A stretch of DNA of 64,000 nt, taken from positions 1 through 64,000 of the forward strand of contig CAJXQI010000024.1 of NCBI GenBank assembly GCA_913058395.1, read 5' to 3'. The stretch comes from an uncultured Colwellia sp. GTDB taxonomy: Bacteria; Pseudomonadota; Gammaproteobacteria; Enterobacterales; Alteromonadaceae. A model generated the notes under the pieces. It did no database searches. It was not told where the DNA came from and worked only from the letters and a program-made list of their open reading frames with translations. Shown here piece by piece: positions 9,153-20,100 of this stretch (its first letter is position 1; every line of letters begins with the position of its first letter). The position numbers and the translations under genes are program-made.

Positions 9153-10214
9153 ATGTTAACAAAGTTCATTAAAGGTTTTACTCAAATTAAATTGCCATTT
9201 TTATTATTGGCCAGTTTATCCTACACCGCATTTGCAGCTGAAGAAACATCGTGGCAGCGGGTGGATATCAGTAAAAAAGCATCTTTACGTGGCAGTGCTG
9301 TTAGTGAAAATTCTTTGTGGGTTAGTGGCAGTGAGAATACCGTTTTTGTTAGCCAAGATGGCGGAAAAACCTGGTTTGATCGTTCAGTACCTTTTGAACA
9401 AATCACCGATTTTCGTGATATTGCCTTATTTGATGAAAGTACGGCAATAGTTATGGGAGCCGGTGAAGGTGAGAAGTCGGTTTTATATAAAACAAATGAT
9501 GCAGGTAAAACTTGGCAGTTGTTAAAGCAAAATACTGATGCGAAAGGTTTTTATGACTCTATCGCTTTTTGGGATGAGCAAAACGGTTTATTGCTTGGCG
9601 ATCCTGTCGATGGCTTTTATGTTGTTAAGAAAACCCAAGATGGCGGTAAAAATTGGCAGCGTATAGCAAAATTAAAACTACCGGCTTTGTTTGCCAAAGA
9701 AACAGCGTTTGCTGCCAGTGGTAATACTATTATAACCGGTGAAAACGGCCAAGCGTGGCTAGCAACTGGTGGCTATTCGGCTTCCGTATACTACAGCGCT
9801 GACTTTGGTGAAAGCTGGGAAAGACAAACGGTATTGCTTTTTCAAGAAACTGAAACTGCTGGAAGTTATGCTCTGGCATTAAATAGCAAACAACAAGCGT
9901 TTGTCCTCGGTGGTGATTATAAAGAGAGAACAGGGGAATACCCAAATATCGCAACTTATAGCGATTATATTTGGCAGACTGTTGATGCTAAACAACGTGG
10001 TTTGCGTACAGCGATGAGCTGTATAGATGCCATTTGTATTGCTACGGGAAAAACCAGTAGTGATATTTCTAATGATCATGGCGTAACTTGGCAAGCATTT
10101 GATGATACTACTGATGTTGAAGATAATCGTGGCTTTTATACTTTAGCTAGCGGAGAGGATATTTTCTTAGCTGCAGGCAGCGATGGTAAAGTCGCTATTT
10201 ATCAAGCTAAATAG
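9153..10214 (+). CDS. Exported YCF48-like beta-propeller protein with Asp-box repeats
   Basis: 353 residues from the ATG at 9153, which is preferred over an upstream TTG at 9084 because a signal peptide starts there (MLTKFIKGFTQIKLPFLLLASLSYTAFA, cleavage before AEETS) and a TAAGG lies upstream. The mature protein has at least five Asp-box/BNR-type repeats: SQDGGKTWF, KTNDAGKTWQ, KTQDGGKNWQ, SADFGESWER and SNDHGVTWQ, each closing a propeller blade. This is the fold of the photosystem II assembly factor YCF48 and of sialidase-like proteins found widely in non-photosynthetic bacteria. I see no sialidase catalytic residues, so it is more likely an assembly or binding factor. Isolated gene. Confidence 0.85.
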   Translation: MLTKFIKGFTQIKLPFLLLASLSYTAFAAEETSWQRVDISKKASLRGSAVSENSLWVSGSENTVFVSQDGGKTWFDRSVPFEQITDFRDIALFDESTAIVMGAGEGEKSVLYKTNDAGKTWQLLKQNTDAKGFYDSIAFWDEQNGLLLGDPVDGFYVVKKTQDGGKNWQRIAKLKLPALFAKETAFAASGNTIITGENGQAWLATGGYSASVYYSADFGESWERQTVLLFQETETAGSYALALNSKQQAFVLGGDYKERTGEYPNIATYSDYIWQTVDAKQRGLRTAMSCIDAICIATGKTSSDISNDHGVTWQAFDDTTDVEDNRGFYTLASGEDIFLAAGSDGKVAIYQAK

Positions 10215-10240
10215 CTGACAGGTTAATAATATTGGTAAGT

Positions 10241-10296
10241 AATGAGCTAATGTTAATGAGTTAATATTAATGAGTTAGTGCTAGTGGGCTGGTTAG
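10241..10296. repeat. 14-bp degenerate tandem repeat, about four copies
   Basis: Consecutive units AATGAGCTAATGTT, AATGAGTTAATATT, AATGAGTTAGTGCT and a diverged AGTGGGCTGGTTAG, between two convergent genes. No function evident. May be replication slippage in an untranslated spacer. Confidence 0.7.
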
Positions 10297-10318
10297 CAAT
10301 CAATTACCAATCAACCCA

Positions 10319-11410
10319 TTACCAGCCAATCGACTTCAACCAGCCGATTGTGGCTCGAGTTAATGTATGTTTAGGGTAGTAGCCACTCACTTGATTATTA
10401 ATTTGCCTTTGACGATAAAAAACTTTCATTTCATTTTTTGCACGATCTTTTCTGTTTTTTGTATTAGCTAATACTAAGCGGTGATCATGCTGCAAATATA
10501 AGTCGAGTACGGGATAGTCTGAGATGGCAACTTGTTCGGCTAATTGTTTATTTTCAGCCTCTGTTGGCATATAACTGCTAAGCATCACTAAAGCACCAGG
10601 TGATTCAATAAGTAGGTTTTGTATCATATCAACCATCAAAGCGGCATGTTGACCTTCTGCAACAAATAGAATCACCCCAGGGTAGTTCTTTGCTTTTTTG
10701 CTAACTTCAATTATTACTGCTGATAACTTCTTTTTATAGTCTGTTAAGCTTTCGTTATCTTCTTTTAGGCGGTCTTCTGCAACTAATGCTTGCGATGGGT
10801 AGTTATCTGGTTGGTGTGGTGGGTGCAGTGTCAGTGTCGTCCAACCTTGCTCAGGCATATTGTCACGTAATTGCTTAATAGCATTTGGACTGGCTGCGCT
10901 TTGTTGCCAGTCAGGTAGCAATATCATCACACCTTTGTTCATTGCTGTTTTATGTTTATCTGTCAGGATAATAAACTCATCAGTGCCGACTAATATTGCT
11001 TCAACATCATCACCCTTGAGATAATGTTTTAGGTCTTGTTGCTGTTGCTTAAAAGCATCAACAGGGGCATTGATGATGCGTTTTTGCACAGCAGAGTTTG
11101 ATGTATTTGCTTCAGACTTGCCGTTTTCGGTTTCATCGTTACTTGATTTACTATCGCTGGCATTTGCATCAATTGTAGCGCTGTCAGCTGTTTTTTCGTC
11201 GACGGTTTTAGTGTCAGTATTTCCTGTGAGAGGCTTTTCAGTCGCTTGTGCTTTTTCTTGTTCAGCGGCAATTGCATTACTGTGAAGTAAGCTAAGTACT
11301 AATGAAATACTTAGTAATAATGAAGTTAATACGGCTCTAACACATGCAAACAAATTAAAGATCCTTGACGTTGGTGACATAAATAAAACAACTAGTGAAT
11401 GTTTCCTCAT
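10319..11410 (-). CDS. DUF3530 family exported protein (alpha/beta-hydrolase-like)
   Basis: 363 residues from the ATG at 11410, which has GGATAAG just upstream. A TTG three codons earlier and an ATG ten codons later are alternatives. N-terminal hydrophobic segment FACVRAVLTSLLLSISLVLSLL ending in SNAIA, so it is exported or anchored. Then follows a low-complexity Ser/Thr/Glu/Lys linker (about 50-110), then a domain with VMILLPDWQQSAASPNAIKQLRDNMPEQGWTT in pieces typical of DUF3530: a pronounced LLPDW strand and a strand after GWTT. The GVILFVAEGQHAALMV stretch corresponds to the nucleophile elbow of alpha/beta-hydrolases but has Glu rather than Ser before GQ, so catalysis is doubtful. It lies 43 bp downstream of rluA on the same strand. 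Confidence 0.8.
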   Translation of the reverse strand: MRKHSLVVLFMSPTSRIFNLFACVRAVLTSLLLSISLVLSLLHSNAIAAEQEKAQATEKPLTGNTDTKTVDEKTADSATIDANASDSKSSNDETENGKSEANTSNSAVQKRIINAPVDAFKQQQQDLKHYLKGDDVEAILVGTDEFIILTDKHKTAMNKGVMILLPDWQQSAASPNAIKQLRDNMPEQGWTTLTLHPPHQPDNYPSQALVAEDRLKEDNESLTDYKKKLSAVIIEVSKKAKNYPGVILFVAEGQHAALMVDMIQNLLIESPGALVMLSSYMPTEAENKQLAEQVAISDYPVLDLYLQHDHRLVLANTKNRKDRAKNEMKVFYRQRQINNQVSGYYPKHTLTRATIGWLKSIGW

Positions 11411-11452
11411 CTTATCCAATTTATCGACAATAATCTTATTTGCTTTAGCAGC

Positions 11453-12136
11453 TTAGTCAAATGGACATGCTTTTGAAAATACTAACGCCTGTTTGGAAAC
11501 TGGATGGCTAATTTCTAGCATTTGTGCGTGTAATTGCAAGCGATTACTTACCGTTAATGCTTTTTCATGAGCATAAAGACGGTCGCCCAAAATAGGATGA
11601 CCTATGGCCAACATATGCACTCTAAGTTGATGAGAACGGCCAGTAATAGGGCTTAGTTCAACTAGTGTTGTCATATTGTCATCAATATTTTTATCGTGGC
11701 TTAGTACTTTATAATGGGTTAGAGAGGGTTTGCCGTGTTCATGATCGACCTTTTGCATTGGACGATTAGGCCAGTCACATATTAGTGGTAAATCAACCGA
11801 GCCAGTGAGATATTTTACATAACCAAACACGCGTGCAATGTAACGTTTTTTTGTTAAACGTTTTTCAAACTGTTGGCTTACAGCGGCATGTGCTGGCTTA
11901 TTTAGCGCCATTAAAATAATACCCGAAGTCGCCATATCTAAACGGTGAACAACAGTTGCTGTCGGTAATACTTTAATGACTCTGTTTTGTAAGCAGTCTT
12001 GATGTTCTGGCAAACGCCCAGGAACCGTGAGTAACCCACTTGGCTTATTAAGCACCACAAGGTCATCATCTTGATAAATAATATCAAGATATGGTGACAT
12101 AGGTGGCTGATAAATAAAGTCGGGGTTAGCACTCAT
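11453..12136 (-). CDS. rluA: Dual-specificity 23S rRNA/tRNA pseudouridine synthase RluA
   Basis: Isomerises uridine to pseudouridine, in E. coli at 23S rRNA position 746 and tRNA position 32. 227 residues against 219 in E. coli. It carries the catalytic motif HRLDMATSG (Asp about 67), the NKPSGLLTVPGR stretch, DLPLICDWPNRP and the C-terminal ITGRSHQLRVHMLAIGHPILGDRLYA, all close to E. coli RluA rather than to RluC or RluD. It has no S4 domain, as expected for RluA. It follows rapA with 24 bp between them, the same gene pair as in enterobacteria, so co-transcription is likely. Confidence 0.95.
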   Translation of the reverse strand: MSANPDFIYQPPMSPYLDIIYQDDDLVVLNKPSGLLTVPGRLPEHQDCLQNRVIKVLPTATVVHRLDMATSGIILMALNKPAHAAVSQQFEKRLTKKRYIARVFGYVKYLTGSVDLPLICDWPNRPMQKVDHEHGKPSLTHYKVLSHDKNIDDNMTTLVELSPITGRSHQLRVHMLAIGHPILGDRLYAHEKALTVSNRLQLHAQMLEISHPVSKQALVFSKACPFD

Positions 12137-12160
12137 CTCAACAAATCCTTAACTACGCTT

Positions 12161-15073
12161 TTATTGGCTGACAACGATTAGGCGAATGGCTTCAAACTTA
12201 ATCAGTGCTTTCTCAATATATTCAGCCAAAGCCGATTTTTGCATGCTAATGAAATCAATTTCTTGCTGACGAACACTTGGGTTAATCGCTTTTAACGCTG
12301 TTAAGCGTTGATGCTCTTCATCCATTGCCGCTTTCATACTAGTCAATGCTTTTTGCTGAATAACATCAATCTGCTTTTCTGCATGTGTTTCAGCTTTAGC
12401 AACTAATGGCGCCACTTGGCTCTTAAGTGCTTTAACTAATTGCAATGCAACTTGCTTTTTCACCGGTGACAATTGCTGATCTAATACTGCTTCACTAACT
12501 TTATCCGCTAAGTCATTGCCATTTTTATCAACTAAAATTCGAATAGGCGTGGTCGGTAAATAACGGCCAAGTTGTAAGTTACTCGGCGCAATGGCTTCTA
12601 AAGTAAAAATACACTCTAAGAAAAATGTCCCGGCAGGTAATGCTGGGTTTTTCAAAATACCAATACTGGCATTACCTAGTTGGTCACATAGCACTAAGTC
12701 CATAGCGCCACGCACCATAGGGTGATCCCAAGTAATAAGTTGGTAGTTCTCACAGGCTAAAGCAGTGTGGCGATTGAAAGTAATCGTTGTCCCATCTTCT
12801 GGCAAACAAGGGAAGTTGCTGGTCAGCATATGTTCACTTTGCTGCAAAGCAATTGAATTATCGGCCTTATCGTCTTGTTGAATACCGAAAACATCTAAAA
12901 TTTGGAACATGAATTGTGGCAAATGAATTTGTTGATCAAGTTTTTCGATTTTCTCAACTAAAGCGTTCGCTCGACCTTGACCAGAAGAGTGTAGCTCAAG
13001 TAGTTTGTCACGGCCTGATTCTAAATCTTGTTTAATGGTCAAATGCTTTTCATGGCTGTCTTCGATCATTTTTTCAGCTTCAGCAGATTCCCAGCTAGCG
13101 CTAAGCGCTAGTTCAAACAGTTTAGCGCCAAATGATTGATGCACTGCATGGCCAGTAATACAGGTTTGCTCAAAGGCATTTAAGGCGTGTTTGTACCATT
13201 TAAATAATAAGCTTTGTGGTGAATCTTCAAAAAACGGCACGTGTAAACGAATAGTTTCTGATTGACCGATACGGTCTAAACGACCGATACGCTGTTCAAG
13301 TAAATCTGGATTACCCGGTAAATCAAATAACACTAAATGATGTGCAAACTGGAAGTTACGACCTTCACTACCTATTTCAGAACACAACAATACTTGTGCG
13401 CTGTCTTCGTCTTGCGCAAAATAGGCTGCGGCGCGATCGCGTTCAAAAATACTTAGCCCTTCATGGAATACTGCAGCGCGTATGCCTTCTTTAACACGTA
13501 ATGCTGTTTCTAAGTCAATGGCTGTTTGTGCATGGGCACAAATAACCAATACTTTTTCTTTTTTCAGTGATTGTAGTAAATCAATTAAGTACTCAACACG
13601 AGGATCAATGTCATACCAGTTTTCATGACTGTCTAAAGAAAATAGAATTTCAGGCGTAAATAATAACTTCGCCTGTTTAGTCGCTTGTAAGTCTTCCGCA
13701 GTGCCAGAAAGTAATAATTCGTTAATCGCTGATTGATATGCTTCAGGCATTTCAAGCGGAGCAGAGTGCAATTCACGTTTAGGGAAGCCCTTAATAGTAT
13801 TGCGACTATTACGGAATAATATACGGCCAGTGCCGTGACGATCTAATAATTGCGATAAAATGTGCTGACGAGCATTATCTTGTTGAGCTTGGTCTGCTTG
13901 ATTAATATCAGCGATATAGTCGCTGACATCCGTTTCTTTTAACAGCTCAGTTAAGGTATTCATTTGCGTTGTTGTTAGTGCTTCATTAGCTACCAAGGTG
14001 TTCGCAGCATCCGCAACTTCTGTGTAATGTTGCTCTTCTTCGGTAAACTTTTGATAATCGAAGAAACGGTCTGGGTCAAGTAGGCGTAAACGGGCAAAGT
14101 GGCTTTCATGACCAAGTTGATCTGGCGTTGCTGTTAATAGCAATACACCTGGAATAGTTTGCGCTAATTGTTCAATACACTGATATTCAATACTGGCATC
14201 TTCTTGCTGCCAGTTTAAATGATGCGCTTCATCAACCACCATTAAATCCCATTCTTCCGCAATTAACGCTTCATACCATTTAGGGTTTCTAGTAACAAAA
14301 CCTAGGTTAACTAAAACTAATTGCTCGGTGCTGAATGGGTTATTACCATCTTCACTACTTGACGTTTCTTCACAACGGCTTTCATCAAAAATGCTGAACT
14401 GTAAATTGAAGCGGCGTAGCATTTCAACCAACCATTGATGCATTAAAGATTCTGGTACGATGATCAACACACGTTTTGCACGGCCAGTCACCAATTGTTG
14501 GTGAATGATTAAACCCGCTTCAATAGTTTTACCTAAACCAACTTCGTCAGCTAATAAAACGCGTGGCGCAAAACGGCTACCAACCTCTTCAGCAATGTAT
14601 AACTGGTGTGGTATTAAATTCACGCGACCGCCACTTAAGCCCATTAAATCAGATTGTTGCTGGCTAAATTGATGGTGTAAACAGTCTTTACGTAGACGAA
14701 ACCAATCTAAACGGTCAATTTGGCCATTCAATAAACGGTCGTGTGGTTTATTGAACTTAATAAAATGATCAATCATCACTTCTTTTAATGACCCAGCTTC
14801 ACCGGTATCTTGGCGAATACCGTGATAAGTAATTAAGTTGTGTGACTCTTCAAATGATTCCACATTAAGTAACCAACCTTCATGGCTTGGGATGTTGTCG
14901 CCGGTGTTAAATATCACCCGAGTAAGTGGAGCATTGTCTATGGCATATTGTCTAGCATCGCCAGTGGCAGTAAATACGACAGTAACAAAACGACCTTCGA
15001 CAGCCGTAACTGTCCCTAGTCCTTGATCTGACTCACTATCGCTAATCCAGCGTTGTCCGGGGTGAAATGACAT
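12161..15073 (-). CDS. rapA: RNA polymerase-associated Swi2/Snf2 ATPase RapA
   Basis: ATP-dependent factor that recycles RNA polymerase after transcription. 970 residues against 968 in E. coli. The N-terminal Tudor-like domain begins FHPGQRWISDSES. The ATPase core has Walker A LLADEVGLGKTIEAGLI (about 170-186), DEAH box VVDEAHH and the LLLTATP motif III. The helicase C domain has CSEIGSEGRNFQFAHHLVLFD and the arginine-finger region QRIGRLDRIGQ. The C-terminal third matches RapA-specific domains. ATG at 15073 has GGAG upstream. First gene of rapA-rluA, perhaps continuing into the DUF3530 gene. Confidence 0.97.
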   Translation of the reverse strand: MSFHPGQRWISDSESDQGLGTVTAVEGRFVTVVFTATGDARQYAIDNAPLTRVIFNTGDNIPSHEGWLLNVESFEESHNLITYHGIRQDTGEAGSLKEVMIDHFIKFNKPHDRLLNGQIDRLDWFRLRKDCLHHQFSQQQSDLMGLSGGRVNLIPHQLYIAEEVGSRFAPRVLLADEVGLGKTIEAGLIIHQQLVTGRAKRVLIIVPESLMHQWLVEMLRRFNLQFSIFDESRCEETSSSEDGNNPFSTEQLVLVNLGFVTRNPKWYEALIAEEWDLMVVDEAHHLNWQQEDASIEYQCIEQLAQTIPGVLLLTATPDQLGHESHFARLRLLDPDRFFDYQKFTEEEQHYTEVADAANTLVANEALTTTQMNTLTELLKETDVSDYIADINQADQAQQDNARQHILSQLLDRHGTGRILFRNSRNTIKGFPKRELHSAPLEMPEAYQSAINELLLSGTAEDLQATKQAKLLFTPEILFSLDSHENWYDIDPRVEYLIDLLQSLKKEKVLVICAHAQTAIDLETALRVKEGIRAAVFHEGLSIFERDRAAAYFAQDEDSAQVLLCSEIGSEGRNFQFAHHLVLFDLPGNPDLLEQRIGRLDRIGQSETIRLHVPFFEDSPQSLLFKWYKHALNAFEQTCITGHAVHQSFGAKLFELALSASWESAEAEKMIEDSHEKHLTIKQDLESGRDKLLELHSSGQGRANALVEKIEKLDQQIHLPQFMFQILDVFGIQQDDKADNSIALQQSEHMLTSNFPCLPEDGTTITFNRHTALACENYQLITWDHPMVRGAMDLVLCDQLGNASIGILKNPALPAGTFFLECIFTLEAIAPSNLQLGRYLPTTPIRILVDKNGNDLADKVSEAVLDQQLSPVKKQVALQLVKALKSQVAPLVAKAETHAEKQIDVIQQKALTSMKAAMDEEHQRLTALKAINPSVRQQEIDFISMQKSALAEYIEKALIKFEAIRLIVVSQ

Positions 15074-15547
15074 AGAAAAACTCCAACTTAATAGCGTGCG
15101 CTATAAATATACGACCAAAAAAAGGGCGCTATAGTACCGTTAATCATAGAAGCGATCATTAAATAAATCTGAAAAAAGTGACTTTTTTTGATTAAAAATA
15201 TTAGATCTGAACTTTACAAAATTTAATGAAGATAATTAGTTGTGGCAATAGCCTAAACGATTATAGAAAAGCACTGTTTGAAACTTCGTCTTTTAATGAT
15301 TATAAAGGGGATTATTTGCCGTGAAAATCCGCTTGCCTGTAATCAAATAAACTGTCAAAGTGGAGACAGGTTTGTTGTCATCAGGACTGATAATACAAAC
15401 TATTTTACTGTAATAAAATGCAGTAAAAGGAAATGAAATTTTTTTGGTTAGATGAGTTATCAACTTTTAGTGGTTGCTAGCAGCAATAGTTATTTTTATT
15501 AATGATAACAGCGCTGTAGAGCCTTCAACTTGGTAAGGGACTTTCAT
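15074..15547. other. Divergent intergenic region between rapA and the PhoH gene (474 bp)
   Basis: A+T-rich region that must carry the rapA promoter (minus) and the PhoH-gene promoter (plus). A small hairpin, TTTTACTG with CAGTAAAA across a 10-base loop, is at 15403-15428. TAAGGGA just before 15548 is the PhoH-gene ribosome binding site. No RNA gene or other ORF that I can support. Confidence 0.5.
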
Positions 15548-16927
15548 ATGACGACAGAAAAAATAATTTACGTTTTAGACACCAATATTTTATTACACGA
15601 ACCTTTCGCTTTCCTTTCATTTAAAGAACATGATGTTGTCGTGCCCATGACAGTATTAGAAGAATTAGACTCAATAAAAGACCGCAACAAAGACGTCAGT
15701 CGAGATGCTAGAGTCGCCATTCGTGCTTTAGAGGACACCTTAGCAAATGCTTCACCAGAAGAAGTGCTTGCTGGCGTAAAACTGCCAGAAAATGATGAAC
15801 AGCATCCCAGTGGTCGATTATCCATTTTTAATGACTATGCGCTCGAGGAAAGTAAAGTAAAGCTATCTTTCAATGAAAACGATAATCGTATTATAAGCAC
15901 AGCAATTTATCTGCAAACCGAAAAACCAAAAAATAAAGTAGTTTTGGTGACTAAAGACATTAATATGCGTTTGAAAGCTAAGGGCGCTGGTTTAGCCTTT
16001 GTTGAAGATTACCGCACTGATCAATTAATTGATGATATTCAATTTTTAACCAAAGGTTATCACCAATTTGATGGTGACTTTTGGCAACACGTTAATGAAT
16101 GCGAAAGTGAAACTGAAGGCCGTAATACTACCCATTATATAAAGCGGGATTTATTGCCAAGCAGCTATATGAATGAATACCTTATTGATGAAGGTGAGCA
16201 CTTCGCCGGTAAAATTACTGGCTGGGACGATGACAAATTAGCGATAACAGATTTAAGTCGTGAACGATTAATGTCAAAACAAGCTTGGGGTATTCATCCT
16301 AAAAATATTTATCAGGGTATGGCAATGGATGCTTTGCTTGATCCGACTATTGATCTTGTGATCCTGACTGGCCCTGCTGGTTGTGGTAAAACCTTATTAG
16401 CCTTAGCAACTGCTTTAGAGCAAGTGATAGAACGCGGACTTTACGATAAAATAATTGTTACGCGCAGTACGCCAGAAATCGCCGAATCAATAGGTTTTTT
16501 ACCAGGCACGGAAGAAGAGAAAATGGCGCCGTGGTTAGCCGCTATTACTGACTCGTTGGAAGTATTGCATAAGCAAGATGAAAGCATGGATGGTAGCCTA
16601 AATTACATTATGGACAAGGCTAATATTCAGTTTAAAAGCGTCAACTTTATGCGTGGGCGAAGTATTCAAAATGCCTTGGTATTACTCGATGAGTGTCAAA
16701 ACCTTACTGCTTCACAGCTAAAAACCATTATTACCCGTTGTGGTGAAGGAACTAAGCTGGTGTGCTCAGGTAATTTGGCACAAATTGACAGTAATTATTT
16801 AACCGCAGTGACTTCAGGGCTTACCTATATTGTTGAACGTTTTAAGGACTTTCCTGGTAGCAGTACCATTAACCTTAACGGGGTGGTACGAAGTCGCTTA
16901 GCGTCATTTGCCGAAGAAAATTTATAA
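15548..16927 (+). CDS. PhoH family ATPase with N-terminal PIN domain
   Basis: 459 residues. The ATG at 15548 with TAAGGGA upstream is preferred over a TTG six codons earlier. N-terminal PIN nuclease-like domain (about 5-135): VLDTNILLHEP with the first metal-binding Asp, MTVLEELDSIK, and DNRIISTAIYL with later VTKDINMRLKAK. C-terminal PhoH P-loop NTPase (about 250-455): Walker A LTGPAGCGKTLLALA, Walker B ALVLLDECQNL, and RCGEGTKLVCSGNLAQID. This is the YlaK/PhoH2 class, in which an RNase and an RNA helicase activity are joined in one protein. The physiological target is unknown. No antitoxin-like partner overlaps its start, unlike the PhoAT-PhoH2 pairs of actinobacteria. Confidence 0.92.
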   Translation: MTTEKIIYVLDTNILLHEPFAFLSFKEHDVVVPMTVLEELDSIKDRNKDVSRDARVAIRALEDTLANASPEEVLAGVKLPENDEQHPSGRLSIFNDYALEESKVKLSFNENDNRIISTAIYLQTEKPKNKVVLVTKDINMRLKAKGAGLAFVEDYRTDQLIDDIQFLTKGYHQFDGDFWQHVNECESETEGRNTTHYIKRDLLPSSYMNEYLIDEGEHFAGKITGWDDDKLAITDLSRERLMSKQAWGIHPKNIYQGMAMDALLDPTIDLVILTGPAGCGKTLLALATALEQVIERGLYDKIIVTRSTPEIAESIGFLPGTEEEKMAPWLAAITDSLEVLHKQDESMDGSLNYIMDKANIQFKSVNFMRGRSIQNALVLLDECQNLTASQLKTIITRCGEGTKLVCSGNLAQIDSNYLTAVTSGLTYIVERFKDFPGSSTINLNGVVRSRLASFAEENL

Positions 16928-17054
16928 CTACTCGCATCGCGATAATATTAACCATATGCATTAATTACTGTTATCGCGTATCATTTCAACATTACTCAAG
17001 AGCTTAGCTTTAGCAAAGGTTAAGCTTAACTAGTTAAATACATAGATAAAAATC

Positions 17055-17078
17055 AACGTGGCGTAAAGCCACGTTTGC
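17055..17078 (+). terminator. Possible terminator hairpin after the PhoH gene
   Basis: An 8-bp stem AACGTGGC/GCCACGTT with a 5-base loop, followed only by TTTGCTC. The T run is short, so termination here would be weak. It lies 128 bp after the PhoH stop and 42 bp before the kinase gene. Confidence 0.35.
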
Positions 17079-17119
17079 TCAAATTAAAATAATAAAAAGC
17101 GTACAAACAGGGCATTTTA

Positions 17120-20100
17120 GTGTTTCCACAAGACTCCAAAGAACAATTATTTCAACGATACAATAAATCGGTCATTGCGGTATTTACGGTCATCATGTTG
17201 GTAACTTTTATTGTTACTTTTTATCGTTACTACGTTGCACGTGAAATCCAAAATGATAACCGACTTGCGGAGTTAACCGAGCAAGGAATTCAGCTCAATG
17301 ATAGGCTAACGCGTAATGTTGAAACATTGACAGGTATGCGAGACTTAGCTGAATACTATTTACAATTTCCTGAAGAACTACCCAGTAAAATTCCCGCTTT
17401 ACGCCAAGAAGGTAAATATTTTTATCTAAATAAACCACGACAAAATTTAGCTCGACAAACTCGTGTTATGACCGGAAATATTACGGGAATTGGGCGAATT
17501 GATACGTTTAATACCTCGTTTCAACAAGAGCTGATCATGGCCAATGCGCTCACTCCGGCATTTGTTACCGCACAAGAATCTATAAAAGAAGCTAATTGGC
17601 TGTACTACATTTCTATGCGTCGATTCGTTAACTTGTACCCTTGGGTACCTCGAAGCATTTGGCAGTATAGCGATCAAAGCTTAACCAATAGCTTGATGCT
17701 GAAAATTAAAGCCTCAGACCATCACGATGATAAGTTTTGGTCACGCCCTTATGTTGATTCTGCCGGAAAAGGGCTAAATACTGCGTTAGGTATGGGGGTG
17801 TATTTAAATAACAAAATGTTGGGGGCAGTGCTCATTGATATTAATACTGCTGGCTTATATGACTACCTTCCAGAAGTGGTGGATGAGGATCATGGCTACA
17901 TTATTGTTGATAAACATAGCCATGTTTTATTGCATAAAAAAAATGACAATTTAACACTAAACACACGTACCGCATTCAGTGATGCAGCCCCTGAACAACT
18001 GAATAAATTTAGTTACCAGTCATTGCTTGACGCTGCCCCTAGTGGTGAAGTGGGTGATTGGGTATTGCAAAAGCAAAACCTAGCGATTAATGGCTGGATA
18101 CTGCTGGAGTATCATAAGAAAACTAGTTTTTATGCGGCAAGCAATTATAGATTTCTTGCAATATTTATTGGCTTGTTTTTAGGCTTATTTACTTTGCTGG
18201 TGATTATTTACTATGTCACTCATCGCACATTTATTGCACCATCTAAGCAGTTTATTAATCATATTGAGAATTGTTCGGCTGGCGATCCCGGAAAAATTAA
18301 ACCGTCGGATGAATGGCGTCATTGGTTTAAAATTGTCGAAGATTTATTTGGTGACAATCGAAGTTTATTACAACGTCTTAAAGATCAAAATAATGAGCTT
18401 GACCTCAGGGTGAAAGAAAAAACTCAAGCGCTTTTATTTAAAAGTGAGCAACATCAACGTGACTACGCATTATTGCGCTCAGTAATGAATGCGATACCTG
18501 ATTATATTCTTTTTAATGATCCGCAAGGTCGATTGATTGGTTGTAATCAAACGGTCGAAAAACTGCTACTACAAAAAGAAATGGACATTTTAGGCGGTCA
18601 AACCGATGAGTTTATTGCTAAATCGTTAGGTGATGATGTTGCTAATAGCGTTTATGCTGATTATCAAGGCATGCTTGAAGAAGCGGTGCAACAAACGGTT
18701 TCGACCGAAGGGAAAACCTATGAAATCTATAAAGCACCGTTTTACGGCGAAGACAGTATTGCCTTGGGTAATATCATATTAATTCGTGATGTTACTCAGC
18801 AATTTGAAATTAACCGAGCATTAAAGCGCGCTAAAAACCAAGCAGAAGAAGCGAACAAAATAAAAAGTCAATTTTTGGCTAACATGAGCCATGAAATACG
18901 AACCCCCATTAATGCCATACAAGGGATGTGTATTCTTCTTGAACAGAGCTTGCTGAATAAAATTCAACAGCAGTATTTATCCAATGCACAAACAGCGTCT
19001 AACAGTTTGCTTTTTCTCGTTGATGAATTGCTCGACTCAGCGAAAGTGGAATCAGGCAATATGTCTATTCACATGGAAGATTCAGCGCTTGAAGATATTG
19101 TCTCACAAGCAATTAATTTGAATATATCATCGGTAGTTGATAAAAAATTGGCCTTTAAGGTCTCTATTGCCAGTAATGTGCCATTACATTTGAATACCGA
19201 CTCTATGCGTCTTGTACAAGTGTTGAGTAATTTACTCAATAACGCCATAAAGTTTACCCAACAAGGTGAAATTGATTTGTCGGTGACAGTAAATACTGTA
19301 TTTGATAATGATGGAATACCGCGCGAGGAAAAAATATTCTTCACGGTAAAAGATAGCGGCATAGGTATAGAAAAATCTAAGCAGGCAAGTTTATTTGAAG
19401 CCTTTAAGCAGGCAGATGATTCAATGACGAGGGTGTATGGTGGTACTGGCTTAGGGTTATCTATTTGCCAGAATATTACACAATTGCTCAATGGTGAAAT
19501 AACCATTAGAAGTGAATTGGGTCATGGCGCAGAATTCACCGTAGCATTACCATTGAAGCAAGCTGAACCAAACGGTAAATTTCCTGAGCGTTTAACTGAA
19601 ATTAAAGCGGCTTTAGCTGATTACTCTATGATTAACTTGGCTGTTGAACTACCCGAAAGTTTACAGCAAAATCTTAAAGATATTGAGCAAAGTGTTTTTT
19701 CAATTGCCAGCATAAACGAATTGAACAAAGCAAACGTTAAAAGTAAAAGTATTCTACTGCTTAGCAACGTACAAACTCAGCAAGAATTTAGTGAGCTAGA
19801 CATTGCTTTAATCGCTAGTAAGGTAGAGATAGTCGCTTTATGTCAGCCAATTTCTAATGTGATTTCAAAACAGCTACTTGAACAGTTTTCTGCTCATAAA
19901 ATAGATTATATATTATTGGAGTTGCCATTATATCGCCAAGCCATAGTGAAATTGGCGGCAGAAGTGACGCGTTTACAGCTAAACAGCAAGCCTGAAAAAA
20001 CGGTTCCAATGGACTCTTCAACTGAAGATAACTTATCAGGTATGCGAATTTTATTGGTGGAAGACAATGTTGTAAATCAGTTGGTGGCAATAAAGCTGTT

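Noticed and set aside
15321-15350. Nine-codon frame (GTG start, MKIRLPVIK) after AAAGGGG, as a possible leader peptide for the PhoH gene
   Set aside because: Too short, spacing of ten bases is long, and no attenuator structure follows it closely.
15403-15428. 8-bp hairpin TTTTACTG/CAGTAAAA before the PhoH gene
   Set aside because: Long A+T-rich loop and no T run; not convincing as terminator or operator.
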